Source: Bryobacterales bacterium (lineage in GTDB: Bacteria; Acidobacteriota; Terriglobia; Bryobacterales; Bryobacteraceae). From it: DNA of 64,000 bases. The translations under genes were made by a program, and so were the position numbers. Numbering within the stretch: position 1 is the stretch's first letter; each line of letters opens with the position of its first letter. The notes beneath the pieces are model-generated. The model ran no database searches, had not been told where the DNA came from, and worked only from the letters and a program-made list of their open reading frames with translations. The stretch lies in the NCBI GenBank assembly GCA_003166865.1, contig PMUP01000030.1, forward strand, positions 1 to 64,000. Direction: 5' to 3'. Below, one piece after another: positions 16,478 to 26,048 of the stretch.

Positions 16478-17908
16478 TCAGGGTCGTGAGACAGCCGCTT
16501 TCGCGACTAGATCCTTCAGCAGTTTCGCCGTTTCCGGAAACGAGGTCGGCGGCGCATTGACACCACCCCCGAACGCGGGCTTGTAGTTGCCGCTCGCGAA
16601 ATCCAGTGGCGTCTTGCCATCGCGATCCTTGGGTTCGAGCTCGGCGCCGTTCTCGGCCAGGAAGCGAATAGTCGCGTTCCATCCCTTCAGGGCCGCGCCA
16701 TGCATGGCGGTCTGTCCATTGGCCGCGCGGCGATTGATATCCGCACCGGCTTTGAGCAGGATCTTGAGGGCCTCGACGGCATCTTCATCGGTCTGGTAAC
16801 GCCCGCGCGTCGGATTGCTCCCATGCCCCATGCCGGCCGCGATCATCAGCGGCGTGATTCCGTCGGCCGTGGGCAGGTCGACCAGTGCACCATGCTCCAA
16901 GAGCAATCGCATGGCGGCGGGATTATCACCCGCTTTTGAAGCGCGCAGCAGAGCCGTGGCGCCGGTGGATAGAACCTGATCGCCTCCCCGATCGAATACC
17001 ACGTTGCGATAAGGCGGACGCAGCTTCAACTGGAGATTCGGATTCGCGCCCTTGTCGAGCAACATCTGCATCACCTCGAGCGCCGTGGTCTTGTCGGTTG
17101 AAGGAGTGTCGGGACGGCCGCCTGTCGGCAGTGTTGATAAATCGACTGCCATATAGAGCGGCGAGCGCCCGTACAAATCCCATTTATCGATATCCACGCC
17201 AGCCGAGATCAGGTACTTGGCCAGGTCGAAATGCTGGTCCTCCAAAGCGAGCACCAGCGGCGTTTCCCGGTCGCGCGTGTAAAGGTTGATGTCCGCGCCG
17301 CCTTCGATCAGAGCCTTGGCGCACTCCACGCAGCCTTCGCGCGCCGCATACAGCAAGGGAGTGAACCCGCCGATGTGCCGGTCCTTGGGACGAGGCTCGG
17401 CGGTGATGCGAGACTGCCAGTCGCGAACCGCGCCCCGTGCGTTTACCTTGGCGCCGTACTCGATCAAGAGGCGGATCATCGCGGGCTGGCTTTGCGCGGC
17501 GGCCCACATGAGCGCCGACTGGCCGCCGAAGCTCTCGATCGCATTCACCTTGGCGCCAGCGACTAGCAGCAACTTGGCGGCGGCTACGTTACCTGTTCGC
17601 GCCACCACCATCAGCGCGGTTTGTCCTTCGGCATTGGCCGATTCCACGTCGGCTCCCGCGGCCAGCAACATCTTGATAATTTCGGCATTGCCAGTGAGCG
17701 CAGCTTCCTGCATCGGAGTGGAACCGAATTGGTTGACCACCGACACCTTCGCGCCGGCCGCGAGCAAACGCTTCACTAGCGCGGCATCCTGCTGATAGAC
17801 CGCCCAATGCAGCGGCGTGGTGCCGTTGGCTTCCGGCGTGTTGACGTCGGCCCAGGCCGAGCCCGAACCGACAAGGGCCAATATGGTGGCGATCCAGGCT
17901 CGAGGCAT
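16478..17908 (-). CDS. Secreted ankyrin-repeat protein
   Basis: 476 residues with a signal peptide ending at SAWA. From residue 28 on, about ten ankyrin repeats are visible (NGTTPLHWAVYQQD, FGSTPMQEAALTGN, EGQTALMVVARTGN, GFTPLLYAAREGC, DGITPLMIAAGMGH, NGQTAMHGAALKGW, DGKTPLDFASG). It starts seven bases after the stop of the DUF1552 gene and is the last gene of this minus-strand run. Ankyrin repeats bind proteins; in such operons the protein is periplasmic and its partner unknown. Confidence 0.88.
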   Translation of the reverse strand: MPRAWIATILALVGSGSAWADVNTPEANGTTPLHWAVYQQDAALVKRLLAAGAKVSVVNQFGSTPMQEAALTGNAEIIKMLLAAGADVESANAEGQTALMVVARTGNVAAAKLLLVAGAKVNAIESFGGQSALMWAAAQSQPAMIRLLIEYGAKVNARGAVRDWQSRITAEPRPKDRHIGGFTPLLYAAREGCVECAKALIEGGADINLYTRDRETPLVLALEDQHFDLAKYLISAGVDIDKWDLYGRSPLYMAVDLSTLPTGGRPDTPSTDKTTALEVMQMLLDKGANPNLQLKLRPPYRNVVFDRGGDQVLSTGATALLRASKAGDNPAAMRLLLEHGALVDLPTADGITPLMIAAGMGHGSNPTRGRYQTDEDAVEALKILLKAGADINRRAANGQTAMHGAALKGWNATIRFLAENGAELEPKDRDGKTPLDFASGNYKPAFGGGVNAPPTSFPETAKLLKDLVAKAAVSRP

Positions 17909-17915
17909 TGCCGGA

Positions 17916-19226
17916 CTAGACCTCGGTCATCAGGCCATTGCTGTCGCCGATATGGTCGATCGGAATGCCGCCGCGATCGAGCAGCGTCAACATGAGATTC
18001 GCCAGCGGCGTGTCCTGCGGAAATTGCACATGCTGGCCGCCCTTGATCTTTCCGTAGCCGTGGCCGAGCACGGCGGATGGCAGCGGATCGTGATTGTGCA
18101 GATTGCTGTTGCTCATGTTGCTGCCGTACAAGATGATCGAATGATCCAGCATGGAACCGTCGCCGTCCGGCATCGCAGCCAGCTTTTTGATGAACCGCGA
18201 AAAGACCTCGGTGTGATACGCGAATACCTTGGACAGGCGATCGATGTTCGCCGGGTTGTTGCCATGATGCGATAGCGGATGAAACGCGTCGGAAACGCCG
18301 ATATTGTTGAACGTCCGCATGCTGACTTCCCTGCCCATCATGAACGTGAACACGCGCGTCAGATTGGCCTGGTAGGAGATGGCCAGCAGATCGAACATCA
18401 AGTTGAGGTGCTCGTTGAAATCGTTGGGAACGCCGACCGGCGCGTCGGGGACGTCCAGGCTTGCGAGGTTGCTCTTCTCCACTGTCTGGATGCGGCGCTC
18501 GATCTCGCGTAGCGAGTCGAGATAGGAACCGACCATCGCTCGGTCGCGCGCGCCCAACTGACGCTGTAATGATGCGGCGTCGCCCAAAACGGAATCGAGA
18601 ATGCTCTTGGTCTCGCCAACAATGGCGCCGCGCTCTGCAGTGGTGTCGCCCTGCCCGAAGAGCTGGTAAAACACCTTGCGCGGATTGTATTCCATGGGCA
18701 GCGGCTGGGTCGGAGTGCGGAACGAAATCGTGTGGCCATAACCGCAACCGAAGGTCGGATCGCAAGTAGTGCCGCCCTCGGTGGAAAGTTCGAGCGAGGG
18801 AAACGGCGTGTCCTGTCCGATGTGTTGTGCGGCAATCTGATCCGTACTGGTTCCCGCGAGCGGGCTCTGCTGGGCGGCTGGATGGACGCAGCCGAGCCAG
18901 GTTCCGGACGTGATGGCGTGCGGCGCGGGGCTTTCCGCTGCCTTGTTTCGCAACCCGCTCACGATCGTCAGGTGGCTCTTGAACGGCTCCAGCGGCTTCA
19001 GAATTTGCGGAAGCTCGAAGGCTGCTCCCGTGGTCTTCGGGGACCAGCGGTCCAGCACGGAGCCGTGCGGAACATAGATGAAGCCCATCCGGGGAATCGC
19101 CTTGGCCGCCGTTTTGGATTGCGCCGTCGCGGCCGGCACCATCGCATCGAGAAACGGCAGACCGATGGTCACGCCAAGACCTTGCAATACGGCCCTGCGG
19201 GATAAATGTTTCTTTGTGATAAACAT
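17916..19226 (-). CDS. DUF1552 domain protein with Tat signal
   Basis: 436 residues from ATG 19226 (GAGAG upstream). The start has a twin-arginine motif (SRRAVLQGLGVTIGLPFLDAM), so the folded protein is exported. The motifs MGFIYVPHGS, HAITSGTWLGCVHP, STEGGTTCDPTFGCGYGHT and HPLSHHGNNP are those of DUF1552. The family is nearly always encoded beside a DUF1592/DUF1588-type cytochrome, as here, 17 bases downstream of it. This pairing suggests one periplasmic redox complex of unknown substrate. Confidence 0.88.
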   Translation of the reverse strand: MFITKKHLSRRAVLQGLGVTIGLPFLDAMVPAATAQSKTAAKAIPRMGFIYVPHGSVLDRWSPKTTGAAFELPQILKPLEPFKSHLTIVSGLRNKAAESPAPHAITSGTWLGCVHPAAQQSPLAGTSTDQIAAQHIGQDTPFPSLELSTEGGTTCDPTFGCGYGHTISFRTPTQPLPMEYNPRKVFYQLFGQGDTTAERGAIVGETKSILDSVLGDAASLQRQLGARDRAMVGSYLDSLREIERRIQTVEKSNLASLDVPDAPVGVPNDFNEHLNLMFDLLAISYQANLTRVFTFMMGREVSMRTFNNIGVSDAFHPLSHHGNNPANIDRLSKVFAYHTEVFSRFIKKLAAMPDGDGSMLDHSIILYGSNMSNSNLHNHDPLPSAVLGHGYGKIKGGQHVQFPQDTPLANLMLTLLDRGGIPIDHIGDSNGLMTEV

Positions 19227-19243
19227 GGGCTTCGCTCTCTCCT

Positions 19244-21679
19244 CTATTTTAGCGCCGCAGTCTGAACGGGCACGGCAGGTTTGTCGCCGTCGGTTACTTT
19301 CTTGAGGCGGAACGCATCGCTCGAGACGATTCCCATCACCAGCGAAGAAAATCGATACTTCTCGGCAGCCGCCGTGTGTAAGATTCTCCGAACCGTCGGC
19401 ATGTCGTAATATTCCAACCTGCGGCCGAGGCCGTACGTCATGAGCTTTTCGGTCAGAGTCTGAACAAACTGCTCCGGGTTCCGCAGCAGCGCGGCGCGCA
19501 GATCGCCGGGACCGGCCAACTTCGTTCCATCCGGGAGGCTGCCCGTTGGATCGATCGCGGTTCCGGCAAACATCTCCACAGTCCGCCAGCGCCCGACCGC
19601 GTCGAAATTCTCCAAAGAGAATCCGATTGGATCCATGATGCCGTGGCACTGATTGCAGCTCGCCTTGCTGCGATGCTCCGCCATCCGTTCGCGCACGGTC
19701 TTGAATACTTTATCGCCGACCTTGTTGTCCTTGAGGAGCGCCGATACGTCCGGCGGAGGAGGCACCGGCGGCGTGCCCGTAATGTTTTCGAGAATCCAGG
19801 CGCCCCGGCGCACGGGAGAAGTCCGGTCGGGATAGGACGAGACCATCAACACCGCGCCTTTGCCGAGCAGGCCGCGACGCATCGGATCGGCCAGTTGCAC
19901 TCGGCGGAAGCTGTCGCCCTTCACGTCGCGTATGCCGTAGTGAACCGCCAGACGTTCGTTAAGGTAGGTGTAGTCGGCTGTCATGAGGTCCACCACGTTG
20001 CGGTCCTCGCGGAACACGCTTTCGACGAATAGCTCAACCTCGCGCACCATTTCGTCGCGGGCATCGGCGGCTGGAAACACTTTCGGGTCGGGAACGATCT
20101 GGTCGAGATCTCCCAACTGGAGCCACTGGTACGCGAAATTGGTGGCGAGAGTTTGCGCGCGCGGATCGGCGAGCATCCGGCGGACCTCGCGTTCGAGCAC
20201 GGCTGGATCTTTCAACCGCCCCGCTTCAGCCGTCTTCAGCAATTCGTCATCGGGCACGCTCGACCACAGAAAGAACGACAGCCGCGAAGCCAGATCGACA
20301 TCACGGACCCGGTAAGTGGCTTCGGCGATCTTGTTCTCTGGGTCCGTCGCGGTCAGGCGATACAGGAAATAGGGACTGGCGAGAATGCGCGTCAGAGCGC
20401 TGCGAATGCCCTCATCGAAATCTCCCCGCTTACGGCCGGCTTCATAAAACGCGAGCAAGCCGCGCATGTCATCATCGGACACGGGACGTCGATAAGCCCG
20501 GTGCGCAACGGTCGAAATGATCTTGGTGGCACAGGCTTGCTCTTCCGATGCCGCCTTCGGATAGCAGGTAAAGATGCGTTGACGGCTGGGAGTGATGCTG
20601 AGTCCGGTGGGGTTGTAAGGGCCGCGGATCTCGAAACTCGACACTCGCGCCATGCGGTCAAACCCGGTGCTGTCGCCCTGGCTGATCAGCCTGTCATCCG
20701 ACTCCGATAGGGTTTGCGCCAGAAACGTCACGGCCACTTGATGCGGACCAGCCTTGGCTTTGAAGCGGATGTTCTTCACCCTGGCGATGATTTTTTCCTG
20801 TGCCGGGGACTGATCGATGTCAAGCGCGCGCTCGTCCTCGGGACCGCCGATGGTGGTCTGGTAGACCTTGGCGCCGTCCAGCGTGACGATAAGCGTCGAC
20901 TGGTGTTCGATACCGATGAACCAGATTCCACGCAGCGGGCTCGGCAGGTTCATCTCGTACTCGCCATCGGCCGGGAACAAATGTTCCACTGCGAATCCGC
21001 CGCGCGTGCCCAGCGGCAGACCATCGACATGGAACGCTTGCGCGCCCTTGTTGGGATTGAAATAGGTCTGGCTTCCCGGCCGAGGGTCGGGCTTGCCCAC
21101 CGCCTGCACTGCTACCGATCGCGCCGCGGCCACGTACTGGTTGAAAAACGCGGGCGAGGTTTGAAGCACGTCGGCGATGTTGTCGAAGCCGTCGCTCTGA
21201 GCGTCCTGCGGCAACAGCTCGGAGGCGTCCAGTTTGAGGCCGAGCAGATCGTACACAGCGTTGGCGTATTCTTTCCGATTGAGGCGATGCAGTGCGACAT
21301 CGCCCGGGTTCGGATTGAGCGCGGCTGCCGCGTCCAGATAGCCTTCCATCCACGCCACGAAGGCATCCGATTCGGCGTGCTCGGGACGGCGCATACCGGG
21401 AGGCGGCATCATGCCTCCGCGCAACTTGCGGACCACTTTTTCCCAAGTCTGCGCGTGCTCGGGAACGCCGGCTGGATCCAGTTCATCGAAGGCGATGCCT
21501 CCGTTTCGCAATTTGGCATTGTGGCAAGCCACGCAATAAGTCTTCAGCATGCCCCAGTGCCGGTCCGCCTGCGCAACGAACGCGGACGTGGGCGCCGCGG
21601 AGGCGCTGCGTCCCAGGCAGAGTATGCCAATTGCAAAAACGAAGCCAATCCGTCGTTTACGCATAGGGGGTTTACGCAT
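19244..21679 (-). CDS. DUF1592/DUF1588/DUF1585 multi-domain cytochrome c protein
   Basis: About 811 residues. ATG 21679 is chosen because it overlaps the stop of the upstream gene (ATGCGTAA); ATG 21664 is an alternative. After a signal peptide there is one haem motif, YCVACHN, in a DUF1587-type N-terminal cytochrome region, and a second CxxCH, CNQCHG, in the DUF1588 part. Motifs such as LHRLNRKEYANAVYDLLGL, RLSFFLWSSVPDDELL and TEKLMTYGLGRRLEYYDMPTV mark the successive DUF1587, DUF1592, DUF1588 and DUF1585 domains. The family is abundant in Planctomycetes and Acidobacteria; function unproven, probably periplasmic electron transfer or polymer oxidation with its DUF1552 partner. Confidence 0.88.
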   Translation of the reverse strand: MRKPPMRKRRIGFVFAIGILCLGRSASAAPTSAFVAQADRHWGMLKTYCVACHNAKLRNGGIAFDELDPAGVPEHAQTWEKVVRKLRGGMMPPPGMRRPEHAESDAFVAWMEGYLDAAAALNPNPGDVALHRLNRKEYANAVYDLLGLKLDASELLPQDAQSDGFDNIADVLQTSPAFFNQYVAAARSVAVQAVGKPDPRPGSQTYFNPNKGAQAFHVDGLPLGTRGGFAVEHLFPADGEYEMNLPSPLRGIWFIGIEHQSTLIVTLDGAKVYQTTIGGPEDERALDIDQSPAQEKIIARVKNIRFKAKAGPHQVAVTFLAQTLSESDDRLISQGDSTGFDRMARVSSFEIRGPYNPTGLSITPSRQRIFTCYPKAASEEQACATKIISTVAHRAYRRPVSDDDMRGLLAFYEAGRKRGDFDEGIRSALTRILASPYFLYRLTATDPENKIAEATYRVRDVDLASRLSFFLWSSVPDDELLKTAEAGRLKDPAVLEREVRRMLADPRAQTLATNFAYQWLQLGDLDQIVPDPKVFPAADARDEMVREVELFVESVFREDRNVVDLMTADYTYLNERLAVHYGIRDVKGDSFRRVQLADPMRRGLLGKGAVLMVSSYPDRTSPVRRGAWILENITGTPPVPPPPDVSALLKDNKVGDKVFKTVRERMAEHRSKASCNQCHGIMDPIGFSLENFDAVGRWRTVEMFAGTAIDPTGSLPDGTKLAGPGDLRAALLRNPEQFVQTLTEKLMTYGLGRRLEYYDMPTVRRILHTAAAEKYRFSSLVMGIVSSDAFRLKKVTDGDKPAVPVQTAALK

Positions 21680-22589
21680 CGGGCGTAAAATGCCCCCACA
21701 TGCTCTGGAAGGCCAATCGAATGAAGTCTTTAGGGTCTCCCATGCGATCATTATATTCCTTGGTAGGCTGCGCGGCGATGGCATCGTCCACGTTCTTGCC
21801 ACCGAACATAAAGGTTCGCAAACGTTGGGAAATGTTACTGAACATCTTGTGTTGAGTCTCCAGGTCGGCCTTGGTTAGTACCGGACCCTGGCCGGCAACC
21901 ACGCGGGTTTGGTCATTGGCCACTTTCAGGAGCGTCTCGAGACCGCTCACGATACCGTTGATCCAGCCTCCGGTCCACCAGTCGATAAAGGGCCAACCGG
22001 CCCCGGAAATCACGTCACCGATCACGAGCACGTTCGCTTGCGGGAAGAAGACGTAGATATCGCCGTCGGTGTGGGCTTGCAGCATGTAGCCGTATTCGAT
22101 GCGCTCACCGTCGACCGTGAGCGCGTCCTTGTCATAGAAGGTCTTATTCGGAAGCGCTTCTTTCGGCAGCGGCCGATACGTCGTGGTTTCCCCAGGCCGG
22201 GTGATGTCGGTGGTCAACCACAAGCGGGTATTTTCGTGCGCAATAATCGTGGCGCCCGCGCGGCCCAGGCTAAGGTTGGAGCCAGTCTGCTCCGGATGCC
22301 AGTGTGTGTTGAACAGCGTCCGAACGGGCTTGCCTCCAGGCAACGCGGCCACCGCCTGCGCCAGATTTGTCGCGCGTTCGGCTAAGCCTCCATCCACCAG
22401 CACCACGCCGTCCGAACCGGTTCTCGCGACCACGTTGGCGCCGGCTCCGGTGAGAAGGAAGAGGTTGTCAGCAAGCGGGGTGGTCGCGATGGCGCCAGCA
22501 GTTCCCTGCCCTCTGAGCTGCGACAGGGCAGCCATGCCTCCTAGGGTGGTTGTCAGGAACGTCCGGCGACTGGAAGTATATGAAGCCAC
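21672..22589 (-). CDS. MBL-fold protein with Tat signal and atypical metal motif
   Basis: 305 residues from GTG 22589 with a Tat signal (SRRTFLTTTLGGMAALS). The fold is metallo-beta-lactamase: DGVVLVDGG, then FNTHWHPEQTGSN where the usual HxHxDH is HxHxEQ, then AHTDGDIYVFF with the expected later His and Asp. Two ligands of the usual first motif are therefore changed, which should weaken or alter one metal site. It overlaps the start of the cytochrome gene downstream by eight bases and heads the four-gene run, so it probably serves the same periplasmic process. Confidence 0.82.
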   Translation of the reverse strand: MASYTSSRRTFLTTTLGGMAALSQLRGQGTAGAIATTPLADNLFLLTGAGANVVARTGSDGVVLVDGGLAERATNLAQAVAALPGGKPVRTLFNTHWHPEQTGSNLSLGRAGATIIAHENTRLWLTTDITRPGETTTYRPLPKEALPNKTFYDKDALTVDGERIEYGYMLQAHTDGDIYVFFPQANVLVIGDVISGAGWPFIDWWTGGWINGIVSGLETLLKVANDQTRVVAGQGPVLTKADLETQHKMFSNISQRLRTFMFGGKNVDDAIAAQPTKEYNDRMGDPKDFIRLAFQSMWGHFTPDA

Positions 22590-22657
22590 TCAAGCCTACT
22601 ATACCGCCGCCCGGTTGACTGTTCGCGCCGATGGGCGGTGTTTACCGGTATGACGAT

Positions 22658-22695
22658 TTATCTAAGCCCTAGCTGGTTATCTAAGCCCTAGCTGG
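22658..22695. repeat. Exact 19-bp tandem duplication
   Basis: The unit TTATCTAAGCCCTAGCTGG occurs twice with no spacer (22658-22676 and 22677-22695), in the gap between otsB and the divergent-side MBL gene. Nothing else is seen in this 140-base gap. It is probably a slippage product. Confidence 0.8.
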
Positions 22696-22729
22696 AGGCT
22701 CTTATTCAACAGGATGAGAACACGGGCGC

Positions 22730-23512
22730 TCACGCGAATTCCGCCCTCAGCCGCTGAAGGAACGTCCCCACCTCGGCGACCCCGGACAACCGGTAGCGCG
22801 CTTCGCTCCGGCAGGGAGGCCCCACTCGCACCGTGACTCCGGTTCGCAGAGCGGCGAAGGCCGGCTCGTCCACTTGGTCGTCGCCCAGGTATATCGCAAT
22901 GGAGCGGCCGCCGAGAAGAGCAAGCTGCTGTTTGACGGCCGCGCCCTTGTCTTCCAGCTCCCACGGCAGAACTTCCCACACGTTCTTGCCACACTCGATG
23001 CGGAAGTGTTCCGAACACGGTTCGGTGACGCAGTCGAGAATCGAGCGGGCACGGACCCTGTCGGATTCGGCGACGCCCGCATAGTGAACCGCGAACGCAT
23101 ACTCCTTGACCTCAATCCACAGGCCCGGAACGTCCGCGAGAGCGCGCTCGAGCCGAGGCAAAAGGCATTTCAGACCACGCAGAGTTTCCGCCCCCAGCGC
23201 GCCTCCTCGTCCTTCCCACCCGTGCAGGCCAAGATAACGAATACCAGGAATACGAATCCTGTCACGGACGTCGGCTTGCCTGCGCCCGCTGATAACCCAG
23301 ACGCGGAAGCGTGGACTTCTGGCCAACGCGGTTAACGCTTGTCTGACGGAACCATCCAGCGACACTTGCTCCGGCCGTGGACGAAGACGGGCCAGCGTGC
23401 CGTCGAAATCGAGAAACAAGGCGATTTTCGGGACGGACCGCAAGCGGCGGCTGACCTGGTTCCAGTGATCGAACAAGTGGGGCATGACGGAAACTCGCGG
23501 CTCGGAAATCAC
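22730..23512 (-). CDS. otsB: Trehalose-6-phosphate phosphatase
   Basis: 260 residues from GTG 23512, which overlaps the stop of the upstream otsA (GTGA); ATG 23485 would shorten it by nine residues. HAD-superfamily motifs are visible: IALFLDFDGTLA (nucleophile Asp), VWVISGR, and IYLGDDQVDEPAFAAL. It removes phosphate from trehalose-6-phosphate to give trehalose, the second step after OtsA. The overlap with otsA implies translational coupling and balanced expression. Confidence 0.92.
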   Translation of the reverse strand: MISEPRVSVMPHLFDHWNQVSRRLRSVPKIALFLDFDGTLARLRPRPEQVSLDGSVRQALTALARSPRFRVWVISGRRQADVRDRIRIPGIRYLGLHGWEGRGGALGAETLRGLKCLLPRLERALADVPGLWIEVKEYAFAVHYAGVAESDRVRARSILDCVTEPCSEHFRIECGKNVWEVLPWELEDKGAAVKQQLALLGGRSIAIYLGDDQVDEPAFAALRTGVTVRVGPPCRSEARYRLSGVAEVGTFLQRLRAEFA

Positions 23513-25818
23513 GGCCAGCCGGCGGCGGCGTGAACCGAGGGCGCTTTGGGCGCGCTATGGGTCGGCGCCTTCCGCGCGCCGTGAGTGGTCCGGACAGCGC
23601 ACAGCTCGCCGATCAGGCTTCCGGCCCAGCGGTAGATATTGCGTTCCCGAACTGTCGCCCGCATGCGCTGCATGCGAACCCGCCGCTCGTCAGGAGCCAT
23701 CTCCAACGCGCGATGGATGGCATCCGCCACTTCCTGCGTATCGTAGGGATTGACAACCAGCGCATCGGTCAGCTCGTGACTGGCTCCCGTGAAGCGGCTC
23801 AAGATGAGCACGCCCTGTTCATCCTCGCGCACCGCGACGAATTCCTTGGCCACCAGATTCATGCCATCGTGCAGCGACGTCACCAGGCACAGGTCCGCGG
23901 TCCGGTAATACGGCAGGATTTCGGCGTGGCTGTGCTGGCGCGGCAGCAGGACGATCGGCTTCCAACCGTTGGTCTGGAAGCGGCGGTTGATCCGCTCGGC
24001 TTCCTGCACCACCTCCTGCATGACGTCGTGATAACGCGGGATCTCGGTGCGGCTGGGCGAACCAATCTGCACGAAAGTGAATTCGTTTTTGTAGGCGGGA
24101 CACTTTTCGAGAAAGGACTCGATGCCCCGAAAGCGCTCGGGAATTCCCTTGGTGTAGTCGATGCGGTCCACGCCTAGGCCCATGAAAGTGGCGTGGACGC
24201 CCAGGTTCTCGAGCAACGCCGCCCGCTCCAGATGAGGCAATTTCTCATAGGGCGCAGCGGAGTCCGCGCGATCCATCGCGACGCTGATCGGGAACGGCTG
24301 GACCAAAGTAGAATGGCCCTCGCGGCTGACCGCGAAACGCTCCCAATCGATTCGCGATTCCAGCGCGCGATCGACCGTCTCGAGGAAATTGTTGCAATGA
24401 CCCTGAATGTGGAAACCGATCAGATCCGCTCCCAGCAGTCCATCCAACAGTTCGCGCTGCCACGGGCAAATTCCAAAGCCTTCGGAATTGGGCCACGGAA
24501 TGTGCCAGAAGATCGCAACCCGCGCATCCGGCCGCCTTTGTTTGATGATCCGCGGCAAAAGCGCGAAGTGATAGTCTTGCACCAGGACTACTGGATTTTC
24601 TTCCTCCGCGATTTCCTCCAGCACTGCTTCGGCGAACTTTTCATTCACCGCCTGATAGGCCTCCCAATCATCCGCGCGAAACGTTGGCCGCGTATGCGCA
24701 ATGTGGCACAACGGCCAAAGGCCCTCGTTGGCGAAACCCAGGTAGAACCCGCGTTCCTCCTCCGCGGTGAGCCATACTCGGCGCAGCGTGTATTGGGGAT
24801 GGTCGGGCGGAACCCGCACGCGGCCCATCTTGTCCACCATTTCGTGATCCGCATCGCCGGTGGCCTGCGCGATCCAGGTGCCGGCACAGGCCCGCAAAAC
24901 GGGTTCGAGCGCCGTCACTAGACCGCTGGCGGGCACCACGCATTGGATTCCCTCCGGCCGGCGCATGTGCTCGTAAGGTTCGCGATTGGACACCGCGAAC
25001 AGCCGGTCCCCGCCCAGCCGGCTTTGCACGAAGACGCGCAGCCGTTCAGCGGTCCAGTTCGATTCCGCCGTTTCCCGCAAGCGCGCTTCTTCCTCGGCGG
25101 AGGCGCGCGCGGCCACCAGGCTGGATGCCAGGCGGGTCACTTCCTCGGTCAGGGGTTCGAACTCGCCGCGTTCGGTGATCTTATGGCCCGCGGTTGCAGC
25201 GCCCGTGCGGAGCTCGTGAAGCCACTGCGTCATGCGCGCCAGGGGCCGGCCAAGACCCCAGCGGATGGTAAGCAACGTGATGCAGCCAATCAGAAGAGTC
25301 TGAATGGCCACGCCGATCAACGCGCGACGCCACAGCGCCGCAGCCTGCGCATCGATATAGGCCGTGTCATGGAAGATAGAAAGATTTCCGATGACGTTCG
25401 GATCGTGGCGCAGCGGGAGCGCGACAACATGCATGGGATCGCCGCTCAACTGCAGGAAAGCGGCGTGCGTTAAGCCATCGCCCAGCGACTGCACAATCGG
25501 CAGCGGCACTCGGTCCAGGCGCGCGGCGAGCCCGGAGGTAATGGCTATGAGCCCACCGCTCGCGCTGTACACCGCGATGCCGGCGATCTGCTCACGATCC
25601 TTGAAACGGTCCAGCAGATTTTGGAGTTCGCCATAGGAATTGCTTTCCACCAAAGGTTCGGCCGACTTGGCGACGGACTCAGCCAGCACTACCGCATCAC
25701 GATCCAGCTCGTGATGCAGACTCCGCGTATCGGCGCGAGTCTGGTAATACGCAAGGATCAACGACACCGCAGCTACGCTACAGATGAGGGAAGAAGAGAG
25801 CCGCGAGGTAAGGCGCAT
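23509..25818 (-). CDS. otsA: Trehalose-6-phosphate synthase fused to an N-terminal membrane sensor/HAMP-like region
   Basis: 769 residues from ATG 25818 (TTG 25842 would add eight). Residues about 1-190 have two membrane segments ([17 protein letters not shown] and [17 protein letters not shown]) around an extracytoplasmic part, like a sensor-kinase input domain; [20 protein letters not shown] then resembles a HAMP linker with a coiled coil ([16 protein letters not shown]). From about residue 270 a GT20 domain follows: [63 protein letters not shown]. It makes trehalose-6-phosphate from a nucleotide-glucose and glucose-6-phosphate. The fusion suggests a membrane-tethered enzyme tuned by an external signal, perhaps osmotic or desiccation stress. 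Confidence 0.9.
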   Translation of the reverse strand: MRLTSRLSSSLICSVAAVSLILAYYQTRADTRSLHHELDRDAVVLAESVAKSAEPLVESNSYGELQNLLDRFKDREQIAGIAVYSASGGLIAITSGLAARLDRVPLPIVQSLGDGLTHAAFLQLSGDPMHVVALPLRHDPNVIGNLSIFHDTAYIDAQAAALWRRALIGVAIQTLLIGCITLLTIRWGLGRPLARMTQWLHELRTGAATAGHKITERGEFEPLTEEVTRLASSLVAARASAEEEARLRETAESNWTAERLRVFVQSRLGGDRLFAVSNREPYEHMRRPEGIQCVVPASGLVTALEPVLRACAGTWIAQATGDADHEMVDKMGRVRVPPDHPQYTLRRVWLTAEEERGFYLGFANEGLWPLCHIAHTRPTFRADDWEAYQAVNEKFAEAVLEEIAEEENPVVLVQDYHFALLPRIIKQRRPDARVAIFWHIPWPNSEGFGICPWQRELLDGLLGADLIGFHIQGHCNNFLETVDRALESRIDWERFAVSREGHSTLVQPFPISVAMDRADSAAPYEKLPHLERAALLENLGVHATFMGLGVDRIDYTKGIPERFRGIESFLEKCPAYKNEFTFVQIGSPSRTEIPRYHDVMQEVVQEAERINRRFQTNGWKPIVLLPRQHSHAEILPYYRTADLCLVTSLHDGMNLVAKEFVAVREDEQGVLILSRFTGASHELTDALVVNPYDTQEVADAIHRALEMAPDERRVRMQRMRATVRERNIYRWAGSLIGELCAVRTTHGARKAPTHSAPKAPSVHAAAGWP

Positions 25819-26048
25819 TCTGGGCTGCTGGAACGAGAGCAAGTGGGAGTCCAGACTTAACGTTCCATCCGTATGTGCTTGAACTTGAGATACTTTGGCT
25901 GGGGCCGCTAATAAGAATTTACGTTACCTAACGGTATTTTTTCCAACCATCTCCACGGCTCTGGCGTCGACGGTAATAATTACTAACCCGGGGAGGTTGC
26001 GGCGGCGGCCTCGATTCGTCTATAGTCGCCGTTAATGAGAGCGTTCCA
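25819..26048. other. Divergent intergenic region
   Basis: A gap of 230 bases between the divergent otsA and sulfite oxidase genes. It must carry both promoters. An AT-rich stretch (about 25905-25945) is the only visible candidate; no clear -35/-10 pair or operator was found. Confidence 0.4.

Noticed and set aside
22658..22695. 19-bp tandem repeat as a regulatory operator
   Set aside because: The two units are exact and adjacent with no palindromic symmetry and lie downstream of otsB, so slippage is the simpler explanation.
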